This document shows positions 1 to 14,115 of a DNA stretch of 64,000 nucleotides, piece after piece. The notes under the pieces were generated by a model, which searched no databases, was not told the DNA's origin, and saw nothing but the letters and a program-made list of their open reading frames with translations. Each line of letters opens with the position of its first letter. The first letter of the stretch is position 1. The stretch comes from Agrocybe praecox. Taxonomy: Eukaryota > Basidiomycota > Agaricomycetes > Agaricales > Agrocybaceae. Made by a program: the position numbers and the translations under genes. Where the stretch lies: assembly GCA_964017145.1 (NCBI GenBank), contig OZ024850.1, positions 310,001 through 374,000 of the forward strand. The letters are read 5' to 3'.

Positions 1-959
1 TACGACCTCTTCTATTCGCCTCAGTTACACGACCCTGCTAGCAGTCGTGCCCTGTTTTTTTGGCCTATTTACAGGATCTCGCTCGGCGAACTAGCTGCAG
101 TTGCCTTTCCTTGGGAAGAACGTTTCCAAATTTCGGAAAAGTCCAACAATTCCGACAACCTTTACACGCCTGACTCTGGCCGTGTCCATTTCCTTCATCT
201 TCTAGACAGGTGGCAGTTATTTCCGATAAGCCGTGAACCTGGTTTTGGCTTGGAATATTTGGGCGGTTTTCTTCTTATTTTTTTTCTTTTTGATAAACAT
301 ATGGTTGGAATGCGATGGATGATAAGATAGGCTTTGGACGATGCTGCATTGAAGCTTGGATTATGACAACTGTAATCGACGTCGCCACTGCCAAAGCCTC
401 AAGCAGCTGCTCCCGAAAGATTTTCTATGTTCAAGCTCGGTATCAAGGATCTAACAAGAGAACGTTGTTTTGTAGCCCGTAAAACATGTACTTTTTTACT
501 TTGCTATGTTTTGCTATATGTCAGTACTGTTCTCATACCTTTTTCGAGTCTTATCTGAGTAAAAATTACAACCAGATCTTGGGAAATGATCGGCGTCACG
601 GTTGTCGAACCGGAGGCGAAGTAAAGGGGAAAAGACCGGTCACACGCGTCATATAATAGCTAGGTATACCAAATAGACTATTCGTTTATTCCTAGTAGTA
701 TGTATAACTCGAATGGCGTACGATACGTATGATACAGGGAAAACAAAGATAGCAAGGGCAGGAACAGTGCGAGTGAAAAAATATTATACTGTACATTGAA
801 TGCGAGGCTGTGGGGTCGGCTTTTACTTGTCATCATCAAGAAATGAAGAAAACGAAAGCATCGAGGTATCTGGGCATCTATAAATAATTGCAGGGCAATT
901 GGGTGGTTGACGGGATATGTGGATGTCGTTCGAGGGTCGACGGACGGGAGTCCGCCACC
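1..959. other. Intergenic, no gene recognised
   Basis: I see no supportable coding exon, RNA gene or repeat here. One 39-codon ATG frame near 363 has nothing to support it. The right part is the 3' flank of the Cys-rich gene that ends at 960. Confidence 0.5.
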
Positions 960-1424
960 TCATCTCAAGGGGATTCCTGCCGCCTTAGCCTGCGCGGCGC
1001 GGCATGCGAAGCAATATTCGTCTACGGTGTCGATGTCTCTTTGAATTTCCTCGCCAAAATCCTGCAAAAAGATGAAGAGGTGGTCAACACCAAGATGATG
1101 ATCATTGATACCAAAGACATCGGTGGAGCCTCAAAGAAAGATGCTTACAGTTATACATGTCCTCAGTCGGCAGTTCTTTGGGTGATAATAGCTGCGCTCG
1201 CAGTTGATTGCAGTGCAGTCGATAATGGTGGTGACGAGGTGACGTTGGAAATGCTGTGATAGTTGAAACAAATGTCAGTCGGTGATGGAGAAATGATTAT
1301 GGGCGCCAAAGACAACACACCCCGCACTTGGACCACCGCGTTCCTTCACTTGAAAAATTACAAGTTAAAATGAGTCTCGGAAGAAGATGAAGGTTAGAAA
1401 GACATACGCTATTCTGCGACACAT
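960..1424 (-). CDS. Small Cys-rich protein (83 aa, four exons)
   Basis: Built from splice logic because each exon is too short to be a long ORF. Exons on the minus strand are 1424-1408, 1348-1321, 1253-1149 and 1061-960. All three introns are GT-AG with phases 2, 0 and 0, and the joined frame is open for 83 codons. The protein begins MCRRI and has eight cysteines. Paired motifs run through it: a KCGHFQRH segment, a DC...NC pair, an HPKNC segment and a C-terminal YCFACRAAQ segment. This spacing suggests a small metal-binding or disulfide fold. There is no signal peptide. I recall similar short basidiomycete hypothetical proteins but no assigned function. The gene lies upstream of GPI16 on the same strand with no visible link to it. 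Start and stop are clear; the function is unknown. Confidence 0.72.
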
Positions 1425-2848
1425 GTTTCGACAAAGAAAAGTTTATAAAGGCGAGCTCAAGAGATTCTAGAAAGCAGACTCGGGGTGTCCTCTCGAGGTC
1501 AAAGGGAAGCTGGGGTTGAAGTGCAGCGAAAGGGGAATCAACCGCCCATTTTATACCTCAACGAACAAAGAAGGTGTGATGATCTGTGATCCCCTTCGGC
1601 ACTGGTATATGTATTGATAGTTATGCAATTCCGGGATGCTCCAAGAGCAGGGCTAGCGAGATAGGATAAAAGCCAAAACGAGCCAAAAAGGTCGCCATTC
1701 CTTTGCATCACGATCACACCCGCCCGAGCTAAGAAGGAACGGACGCCTGGGCAAGCCGTAAGATCTCCCACATGTGCGAATGTAGGAATCCGAATAGTGG
1801 TCTCCACCAACAACAAACCTTTTCCGTTCCGATGTTTATGGGTTTTGATTGAAATATCTGCATGTGACCCTTTTTTATTTTTTTTGTTTGGGTTCTGCAC
1901 TCCTTGACGTACGTCTGAAAAGCGATGTGTGAGAAAAAAAATGAGAAGAAGAAAGCCGATAAGGGTTTAAAGGTGCTTGCCCGGGCTTGTAGTAAAGAGA
2001 CAAAACAAAGGATCGTGAATCCTTGGGGCCTATGGACCGCCGCTCCGGGGATCCATTGGACGCTGGTCCCGGCAACCCGTAACCTCAGGGCGTCGAGTCG
2101 ACGGAACCAAAATCTTAGACCATTTGTCAGCAACCATGTACGCTGAGCCTCGCCCGAAATGTTTAATTAAGGTCTTGAATCTTCAAGCTTCAGGGATGAA
2201 CACCATCAAACCCAATGATCGAAAAAGCTCAGCCTAGCACGCATATTTACTGCCGGTGAATCATGGGATGTCCCAATATATACCTAAAAGAATTCAGAAA
2301 CAGTAAAATCTAGTAAGAGAGATAGTCAATGTCGTGCGAACAAAAAATACTAGAGCGTTAGAAAAGCATGTGGAGATTGGGAGCCATGGTAAAATTCTCC
2401 AGGGGGCTCGGTGTACCGATCACGCCAATTATAATGACTAGTAAATCAGATAAAAATCATCCTTGAAGATAGGATGATCTTTTCGATAGCGATAGGGATT
2501 CGAAGATCCGTGACGGCGTATTTCGCGGGGTTTGGAACACTCAGAGCGCAGATATACGCCATGGCGTTTGTTTGTTTCTTATCTTGCGAACGGAACGCTT
2601 CCATGGTACGCCGCGGAATCTCCAAATCGTTGCCCCCCCCGACTTCTATCTATCGTCAGGGAAAGATCTGATAAGCAAAAAAGAACGAACACGTTCAGCT
2701 TCGTGGTGTGATACCCAGCAATCCGAAGAACACATAGTCGCTGAATCTCGCGTCTTTTTAGAGCCCGGTGTTTGAAGTTATTAACGAGTGGTATTACATA
2801 ACCTGTAAGGGTCATGATAAGAATAGTGGTATTACTTATACAAGGAAG
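1425..2848. other. Intergenic, no gene recognised
   Basis: Contains the promoter side of the small Cys-rich gene and the 3' flank of GPI16. Open frames of 60-130 codons on both strands overlap each other, lack ATG starts or family motifs, and were not accepted. No repeat was identified. Confidence 0.5.
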
Positions 2849-4783
2849 CTATTGTGTCTTCTCTTCGATGTGGATTATCACAAAGCGTCGCGTCAGGAGA
2901 TTGAAGATATTACCGAAAATGAACGCGATTACGGAACAGGTGAAGATGATGACATTGTATGGCATGCTGAAGTCCGGAGTCGCCAAGTCTACAAGCAAGG
3001 TCGATGTGTACATTCTGCCTTCCTTCAACATGACGCTTGACCCGTTTCCGACCAACTCAATGGGAGTAAAAACTGCAGGGGGCAAGTCCCAACCCCTTTG
3101 GGCATCTGGAGGATGCTCGGTGTATCGCAAGAACGCCTTCGTCACGTCCATTGTGATCTGGACAGTCGTCTGAGGCGGAAGACTTAATAGAACTTGGAAG
3201 GTTGTGGGTCGAGAATGAGGGATAGATGGCATATAGGTCAAGTTCGAGATGATTCCGTCTTTGGGCAAACCCGTCAATTTCAAATATAACACTAGCTCGA
3301 GAACAAGACGAACTTTGAATGACACCATCAACACGAGCTTCAAGTGTGTGGACATAAAACTGTAATAGCCATGGCATGGTTTCAAGGTACAGGGCACGGA
3401 CGGTAGAAGAACGTTGATTTGTGATGGTCACCGAGAGTTGGCCATGCGCCTGACTGGAACCTCGGAGTGTTCTTTTGACCGTAAAGGGTGTAGAGTCGGA
3501 ACGGTAACCTAATGCTATGGTAGGAATGAGGCCATTTAATTTTAACGCGGTAACAAATAGAACCCACGGTATGTGAAAGGATCGTGGAATAACAAGTCCA
3601 CGTTGATTGGTTTCTCGACTAGATATGTATTGGGTGAGGACAATGTCATTGAGCGTTAACGGCAGCTACGCTTACCTGACGCGACATCATAAACCGCCAC
3701 ACTTCCATTGATGCTTGAAGGCTCGGGTTTGATCTGATAGGCCGCGTTTTGGGGTAATGCTACCATGATTTCACTAGTTTCTGCCACGGGGCATACCCGA
3801 CCAATATTGCGTTCGAAAAGGGACTGCAAAGTCCAGTCTATAGATATTGTGAGTCTATTGTAGGTATAGTACGTGTGATAAAACCGTACCTGGTTTCTTC
3901 TTGGATCCACTCCGCAGAGGGTCAGACACAATTTGAAATGTCAACCGAATTTCGATCCCTTGGTCCTCCCGCCAGAGAACATGCACACCCATGCCGTGCC
4001 AGTCGGCGTCAAAAAGGCGGTGAGGGTTCAAAAGGGTTGCAATCCCAGAGAGTGATTTGCAAGGAAGGAGTTTTAGGAACGGCGTCAAGTTTTCGGTACA
4101 CACGTGTTCCGAAGGTAAAGACGCGTGCCGTACTTGGTGAGATACATTCTCGTCCCAGTCTGGCAGCATGCCTTCTGGGGTGAAGGACACCAGAGGCGAT
4201 GTTGTTCGTAATTCATCCAGGGATCCGACAGAAGCGCAGAAAAGACCTGCGAGGCCATTACGAAGCCCTCTCCAGCGTTCGTCCACCCTGGTCCACCCAT
4301 GTCAACTTTTGGGGCACTTTTATTTCGTGTAACAAAACTCACGTTCGTGTTGCTCCATCGCCTATCCATGTCCACAGCTCTGCGCCGGTTCCTACACCTT
4401 TTTCTTCTGGGTAGCCCCAGCGATCGTAATTCCAGTTCCCAGCATTAAGGGTCAAATGAAGTTCTGTGATTGCGTATTCTCGCAGAATCTGGCCCAGAGC
4501 AAGAGGAAATAATTTATAATGCTGGGCTGCGGGGGTTCGTTGATCATTTCTTTAAGAAAAGAAGGGTATATAACGTACAGATATCTTCCTCGTCCAACGT
4601 CCTAGGATTTCTTGGTATTGCATCCTTTAGAAGCGTTGTGAAAGTAAAGGTCGATATAACTTTGCCATCTTGCAAGGTTTTTAGTGATAGCTTCTCAGTG
4701 AATACCTCTTGACTGGTCCCTACAGCAGCCAGGCAGAGGTGGAAAAGAGTCAGAGGCCACAGAGTTTGGAAGACGTTCAGCAT
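2849..4783 (-). CDS. GPI16: GPI transamidase component PIG-T / Gpi16
   Basis: Subunit of the ER-membrane GPI-anchor transamidase, which attaches preassembled GPI to the C terminus of secretory proteins. The ATG at 4783 opens a hydrophobic signal peptide (MLNVFQTLWPLTLFHLCLA). It is followed by the family's N-terminal pattern EVFTEKLSLKTLQDGKV and, after introns, by a luminal region with paired Cys (LCKSL-type and EHVCTENLTPFLKLLPC). The C-terminal exon (3397-2849) gives the conserved SMPYNV segment, one transmembrane helix (IIFTCSVIAFIFGNIFNLL), a TRRF stop-transfer and a short cytosolic tail. This is the expected type I topology. Several short introns interrupt the gene. It is divergent from AFG2 with about 460 bp between start codons. 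Identity is confident; internal splice sites are approximate. Confidence 0.9.
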
Positions 4784-5240
4784 TGCGCTTGTGCTGCTGG
4801 TCGGCGCCGGTATGACGATATAGTCATATCACGTGTATGTGTGACTTCAGTGTTCGCCAATTGCCGGAGTTAAATTTAACTGTAATCCAAAGGACTTTAT
4901 TTTGAATTCGACCCATCATCGTCTAACTGGCCTCGAGGACTTGTAATTCGGTTGGAAATACTAGCTTCCAGAATCTGAAGTACTATTGACTGGAGAATAT
5001 TGCTTTTTCTTCCGGCACCCAACTAGCACCGTCTTTTCGTGACCAAGTCCTTATCACCACCACCACACCCTTGTGACTTTGATCTTTGCCAGCCTCCAGG
5101 CTCAGGTTCGTTGTCAGTGGCGTACTGTAGAGCTACGCAAACGAAACAAAAGGAATTTTTCCTGGTCAGCAGGGCATAATAATTGTACGGTTAAATTTCC
5201 GACATACGCGTCAACACTGCCTGACCAAACCCAAAGGAAT
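4784..5240. promoter_or_regulatory. Divergent promoter GPI16 / AFG2
   Basis: A 457 bp segment separates the two ATG codons of genes read in opposite directions, so it must hold both promoters and 5' leaders. The side nearest AFG2 is pyrimidine/CAC-rich (about 5053-5070). No obvious TATA box is seen for either gene, consistent with housekeeping genes. Confidence 0.6.
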
Positions 5241-8352
<3,112 letters not shown>

Positions 8353-9147
8353 GAAAAAACATTGGCAAAATATCCATAGTCATTTCAATGTTGCTTTTCT
8401 TAACACATCTTAAACCGATCGTGGATTACAAACCTTGCCGCGTGGTGTTCTCCTTGCTCATAGCCCGTGGATCCTTCCTAATAGGCGATCATCATTCATT
8501 GAGAGTATCCTTTTATGGCGAACATAAGGATGTTCTTTCGAGTTGCTCCACGTCCATGCCGCTCTAGAGAAGTTCTTCTGCTAGTCATTTCTGTGCAAGT
8601 CGTGAGCGCAGTGGGAACGCACTGCAGCATCGGGATTATCTGCATGCCTATATCCAACCTAGGACTGGCAGCCTGGGAATTAGCATCTTAAAAAACAGGA
8701 TAATTAAGGATGTTCTTTGGGTCAGCTGATGATAAATAAGAACATGATATGTTTTTCACTGACGTTTTTAGAAGCAAGGAAATTTCCGCCGACAGTCTTG
8801 AAGAGCTGGAGACATTTTTATAAAACAAAGGAATAAATACGTTTATTGTTCGAAATGAGGTCGGCATTAAGGTGTATGTGCTAAAAATCCTGACCTTTCT
8901 AGATGGGCGCCTCGGCAGGTGCTGCCGAGAATATTGATGCGGCATCTCGTAAGCCGTCGAGCGCTAATCCCGCCGCGCATAACGTTCTGGGCAAATCAGT
9001 AGCCTAGAACGCTGTATATGATGTAATCGATCGATCATTCTTAAATGAAGCGGGTCACACACAAATCTATACTTCAGAAAAAATGACATGCTATCAACTT
9101 AATTATAATTGGATTTTTACCAGTGTAAAGGGACGAAGTGTAACAAT
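8353..9147. other. Intergenic between convergent AFG2 and P450 genes
   Basis: Shared 3' flank of two convergent genes. An 85-codon minus-strand frame (8945-8688) shows no motif and overlaps no conserved reading; it was not accepted. AT-rich stretches near 8680-8830 and 9050-9120 could hold polyadenylation signals. Confidence 0.5.
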
Positions 9148-11230
9148 TTAGGTGGCCCGCTTTCTAAAAAGAACCTCAGCACTTGTGCTAGGAGCCGAAA
9201 ATCCTTGGAACCAAAAGTTCTTTGGCCTAGCATCACCAGAAAGCTTGACGTCATAGTTTAACAGGATATGGGCCATCATCGCCTTCAACTCGTTTGCTGC
9301 GAAGAAGCGTCCAGGGCTAAGGAAGGAGTCTAAATTATAAGCGCGTTATATCAAAGTCGCTCTATAAACGTACCATGCATGTCGGCCCGTCCCGAAAATG
9401 AGGTAATCGGGGCTAAGTGACACAAATTGGTGCTTGATGCTTTCCCCTTCTTCTTCTCTCATGTCCACGAATCTGAAGCCTTTGAACGCTTGAGGGTCGT
9501 CGTAGACGTGCTGGAAGTATGTTAGTCTTTTCTTGAGGGGTATATATACGTACCAGAGCACTTACGTCATCCATGTGGGATGCATTGACGGCAACTGCGA
9601 CGTGAGTGCCAGCTGGTACCGTAACGCCATTCGAGAACGTGAAGTCCTTCATCAGCTTGCGGTTCATCGCGACTTAAGTGCATTGTTAGTCAGACATCGT
9701 GCTTGAGTGTATGGGGCTTTCTTACTTGCGCCAGTTGCCATGCGTTGAGACTCCTTGATAAAACTGTCGAGCTTACGAAGTTTACCCATCGCCAACTTGT
9801 TCCACCCTTCTGATTCGATAACGTCCTCCACTTCCTTTCGCAGAGGAGCGATGTACTCTGGATTAGCAACGAGGTCAAACAAAGCATTGGTTAAAGCCTA
9901 TACACGCGTCAAATATTGGCGCTCTGGAATTCCAGTGAGGAACCTACATGGGATGTGGTGTGGATCGCGGCGAAATTGATAGCGAGAATACGAAGCGCCA
10001 AGTCCTCAACGTTGCGATTATGTTCCTTGGCGTCCTCCAAGAGCCAGCTAATGAGATTGTTCTACGTCGGTTAGCTATTGTATTGACCTTTTCGGATAAT
10101 TCACTCACTGGTCTGTCTTGCCATTCAGGCCCATATGCAGCTTCTTGTTCTAGATGGTGCTTGATCATGGGGCCGACATGACCAACAGCTCGCTTCAGGT
10201 TCGCAGATACGTTGGTTACCAGACGTCCTACAATTCTAAATAATTTGTAGCGTAAGACTCTTTCGTTTGATTGAGAAAACTCTCACTCACGGCTTTAAAA
10301 TGTTTGGGAACATGTTTATTATTTGGCCCCTTGCAACGACGTCGATAGTAAACTGTTGGTTAAGCTCCATGTAGTCAGGGTTCCTACCTGTTTGTAATGA
10401 GCATTTGTGTACAGATATTTTTACAAACAAAAAGACCCACATAATGGAAGCCCAACAAATAGACGATTGCTAGTTCTGCACACGATCTTCATCAAAGTCG
10501 GAAGTACTGGCACTGCCGTCCACTCTGTTCATGTAGGTTATTTTAAGGAAGCACAGATCGTGAACACTCGAGACTTGCCATTCTCCTTTGGAGGGATTAT
10601 ATCGTTGAATGAAATTTTAATTTCATCTCTAATATCGTTGAATCGAACGGCGATATTGCGAGTCAAAGGAGTTCTGACGGTAGCGGTGTGATAACAGTCA
10701 GTGCGGATTTTTGTGCCCATCGTGTAGTCGGTTTGGATTCCCTTTTTGATAGGTTAGGTGTTGGATATCGTATCTGTTAATTGAAGTGATTACATACCTC
10801 TGCCACTGCATCATCGAAAGACATCACATCGTTTCCTGTTCTGCGGATATCGTCCACCATTTGAGGACCGCTGACGATAACGAGCCATCTCGACATAATA
10901 GGGATTTTGAAGGCGGTACCATAGTACTTTCAATGAGAAGTCACTGGGATGTTACTTCAGTGGCTTGATATAAATTCTTACTTTGGTGTAACCTTCCTGA
11001 ACTATTTCGCGTCCATGGAGGAAGAACCTGAATGCATCCCAATAAGAAGTAAGAATGCCAGACGACCCAACGGTGGGAATATGTCTAAGCTATTATTTAT
11101 TTCTCAGTGATGAGGATAGACTATGAAAAGCAAAACATACTTTGTACGCCGTTCTAGTGGCTTGGAACCAGACCGTAGCAGCATAAACACCTAGTAGACT
11201 CAGGAGAACCGGAAAGTAATTCGAATCCAT
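9148..11230 (-). CDS. Cytochrome P450 (ent-kaurene-oxidase-like), copy A
   Basis: Microsomal haem-thiolate monooxygenase. Start ATG 11230 (MDSNYFPVLLSL...) gives an N-terminal hydrophobic anchor. Motifs across the exons are: I-helix INFAAIHTTS (an A-x-x-x-T-T variant of AGxxTT), K-helix SFIKESQRM (ExxR), a PERF-like MREEEGES segment, and the haem loop FGTGRHACPGRFF. The haem Cys codon is split by an intron (TG|C) whose short following exon ends at 9148. The sequence is closely similar, exon by exon, to the P450 at 14116-16266, which runs in the opposite direction. The subfamily resembles fungal ent-kaurene oxidases / CYP512-type enzymes by overall look. The substrate is unknown, and no terpene synthase lies in the window. 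The gene appears intact. Confidence 0.88.
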
Positions 11231-12197
11231 GGTTGTGGGGTAAAAGTAATGCGAGACCCAAGCGAGACCCACATATCTGTATCAATTTATAACCTAACTG
11301 TTGCCGAGTCCTGAAGGCCTGAAGGCCTGAGTACTAAGTCGCCCAGTTAGCCGAGTCGATGGATCCCCACAGGATGTCTTCTTTTTTTCCTTTCCGAGGG
11401 TAGTACAGTGTGCCCATCGAATGATTTTCACAGCGGGCGCCGAGACCTGTATATCGGAAATACAGCCTAATATATACTGGTCGCGTGTACATATTGACCT
11501 GTATTTCCAAGATACAGGTGTCGGCCATACATATACGGGAAGCCCGAAACCTGTATCTTCGACATACAGGTTAATAAATACACGCGATCTATATTTATTA
11601 ACCTGTTTCTCGGAGAAACAGGTATCGGCGCCTGCCGTGCTTCAGTTGTCCTTCAGTCTTCAATGGCTATCAAATGACTATAATTGGCGGTCCATCAGTT
11701 ACAGCCGGAGATATATCCCGCGACAGTCATACATTTTACCTAAAATCTCGGGCTGGGGCTCCGTTCTCTGTTTTCTCGACATTATACGGCGGAAATTTTT
11801 AACAAACCTGCATTTTTTGAGGCTCGGGATCCCCACACAAAGCCTATACACATAGTGATTATATATAGCCTGAAGTGAGTGAAATTTCAAGGGTTCCCCG
11901 GGTCATTGGAATTGTGCCCAAATATCTGATTGATCCGAACACTTAGCAGCACGTGCTTTTAAGTTAGCAGACAAGACAATTAATTCCAAAAGAAGCAAAC
12001 ACAATTATTATTGTCTGCCTTTGACCGCTTTTGTGTTGCCGTCGTCCTCTCTTTCGATTTTGAGGCCTTACAAGGCCGGTAAACCCTCAGATTATCGTGT
12101 AATTGACACATAATATACGGTACAGGAAACCTGGTACGTTACTCTTTTTCTGACGCGTGATTTGAAGTTGGACTTTACATTCTATACAGACGAATAA
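11231..12197. promoter_or_regulatory. Divergent intergenic region P450-A / RCE1
   Basis: Holds both 5' regions. Apart from the palindrome array at about 11434-11637, which is listed separately, no coding exon is supported. Plus-strand frames here (for example 11421-11855) are an effect of the repetitive palindromes and have no recognisable protein character. Confidence 0.5.
11434..11637. repeat. Array of palindromes with imperfect terminal inverted repeats
   Basis: About 200 bp composed of consecutive hairpins. Arms of the form CCTGTAT...ATACAGG occur at 11446-11465 (imperfect), 11497-11519 and 11548-11572. AACCTGTTTCTC...GAGAAACAGGT lies at 11600-11623. TTAATAAAT...ATTTATTAA (11571-11601) bridges the last two. 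The ends are inverted: the left GGCGCCGAGACCTGT (from 11437) matches the reverse complement of the right end (GGCGCCGATACCTGT) at 14 of 15 positions. No transposase and no clear target-site duplication are visible. It could be a MITE-like element or a regulatory hairpin array. Confidence 0.65.
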
Positions 12198-13348
12198 ATG
12201 CAATTGCTTTTCTCGGAACCATTACTCACTAGGTCTTCTGCACACCTTATTTCGCTAGGAATCGGCGCAATCTATGTGGGGTCGCTCTATCTTTCAAAGA
12301 ATGCAAGACTCAAATTCTCGAATGGAAGCGCAAAGGGCACGCCAAACGAACGTGACGAAAGAGGTAGAGACCATCCAGATGTCATACGAGCAAGGCTAGT
12401 AGCTGTGAGCATTGCCACTGTAGTGTGCCTGGCTGTCATCTTTGGTGGTTTGTGGCTTCATGTTGGAGGAACTTTGCAGGTACGTTGTGAAGTCCTTGAA
12501 TAAAGGGAATGTCGTGACTGACACAGCATGTATAGAATTTAGGTGTAGCAAGTGGCGTTACTGCTCTCCGACTTGGATTCCGACTATATTCACTAGTACC
12601 GACGCTGGAGAATATAAGACCACATCTTGTTACGCCTGTTCTTTTCTTGGGACCTTTATACGCGTCGTACCTCGGCCAACAGTTACCAGGTCAAAGGAAC
12701 TGGGCATGGCGAATACAGGTCGTCGATCGATTCTTTACCATCATGGGGATTCGAACATATTGGGCTGCACCAATTACCGAAGAACTCGTATTCCGTTCCT
12801 GTGTTCTTGCCGTGTACCATCTCTCTGGAGCCTCAAGGAACCGTATGATATTTTTGGGCCCCCTTACTTTCGGTCTTGCCCATATCCATCATGCTTGGGA
12901 TACGTATAATCGGTATGGCAGGAACTCTAGTGCTGCCAAACAAGCCATTTTTGGAAGTTGTGAGTTGCCAAATCGTATAGAGTGGCTTCTGCTAACTCGC
13001 GGAATAGTATTCCAGTTTGCCTATACGACGGTCTTTGGATTCCTTGCTTCTTATTTATTCTTAAGAACAGGATCCATCCTTCCACCTATTACTGCACACA
13101 TATTTTGCAACACGATGGGTTTCCCTGAAATTGGCTGGGAGTTGAGGAGGTACCCCAACCATAAAAAAAGTAATTTTCTTGCATATTTGTACCTCGCGAA
13201 TTTAAATGAAACTGTTCTTTTAGCCATCATCATCGCCTACTTACTTGGTATCATGGGTTTTGTATACACACTGGCTCCTTGGACCAAGACCTCTGGTAAT
13301 TTTTACTGGATAGACGGCGACGCAAGACATAATCTTATCCAATACTAA
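12198..13348 (+). CDS. RCE1: CAAX prenyl endoprotease RCE1
   Basis: ER-membrane protease that removes the -aaX tripeptide from prenylated CAAX proteins such as Ras and a-type pheromone. Two exons, 12198-12479 and 12536-13348, are joined in phase 0 and give 364 residues, close to the family's usual size. Signature motifs of the ABI/CAAX family are present: EELVFRS (the catalytic EExxxR motif), FGLAHIHHAWD (FxxxH) and HIFCNTMG (HxxxN/B), embedded in several hydrophobic helices. The first exon carries two predicted membrane segments separated by a hydrophilic loop. The gene is flanked by the two paralogous P450 genes but has no evident metabolic tie to them. All catalytic residues are present. 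Confidence 0.92.
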
Positions 13349-14115
13349 ACTTTTATCCATTCCATTCATTGTCTTCCTGACCTTTCTTCAATCACTTCAT
13401 CCGTTATATCATGGACTCCACTCACTATCATGTATCCATTAATAGTAATCAACGCGGTATCGTAAACATATTGTATCCCATGCAACAGAGTCGATATTTA
13501 CTAAATAAATCTTCATCAGAATTTTATCGCTGGTTATGCAACAGCAGTAAGGGAATCTTTTCCTTTAGTAAGATCTTTCACATCTAACTGTCATTTGTTA
13601 GGAATCTATCAGCCCGTGGTCACGCTTCCTACAATGATTGGTCGAATTTTGGTCGAATTTCTCTCGTGCCATCTTTTGATTTCCGACTGCGCCCATTATT
13701 ATGCAGACCACCTATTATTTTCCTATCCGCACCCATGTGGGAGTCCTGGCATGGAAAGTAACAAGTCTGAGTCTGTCTAATTGTCTATCCAGCGCTAGTA
13801 CCGCATGTCCTGAACATCGGATAATTATCATGAAGATATGACTCCTCGGGACATCGCTCCGTGAAATGAGTGTCGAAAGATGTCAAACAAGATGCACAGT
13901 CAGTACGTGTAGTCGACCTCTTACTGAAAAGGGGTAGAAGAAGCACGGCAGTGTGGGAACGAGATTGAAAAAATGGACGGATAGAAGACAATTTTAGCCC
14001 GTGGTATGTGTTTGCGGATATACAGATCTATTACGCATACCAACACAGAATCAACATATAAAGGCTGAGAAATTGACTGTTCCTTTTTCTGCATTCCCTC
14101 TTACCCCGCAATCGC
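13349..14115. other. Intergenic RCE1 / P450-B
   Basis: 3' flank of RCE1 and promoter of P450-B. A TATA-like element is listed separately at 14057. Short frames (61-68 codons) were rejected for lack of motifs. Confidence 0.5.
14057..14064 (+). promoter_or_regulatory. TATA box of P450-B
   Basis: TATAAAGG lies 52-59 bp upstream of the ATG at 14116, a plausible core promoter position for a regulated fungal gene with a short leader. Confidence 0.5.

Noticed and set aside
888..1259. 123-codon plus-strand frame
   Set aside because: It starts without an ATG and lies exactly antisense to the last two exons of the Cys-rich gene on the minus strand, so it is a shadow.
1538..2133. Overlapping 120-134 codon minus-strand frames
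   Set aside because: Several overlapping frames on both strands, low-complexity runs, no motif and no splice-consistent gene.
11421..11855. 144-codon plus-strand frame
   Set aside because: It is produced by reading through the palindrome array; repeated TCISEIQ/DLYFQDTG words come from the hairpins, not from a protein family.
12730..12770. GGGGATTCGAAC resembling a reversed tRNA B box
   Set aside because: It lies inside the RCE1 coding exon; no A box or cloverleaf can be drawn around it.
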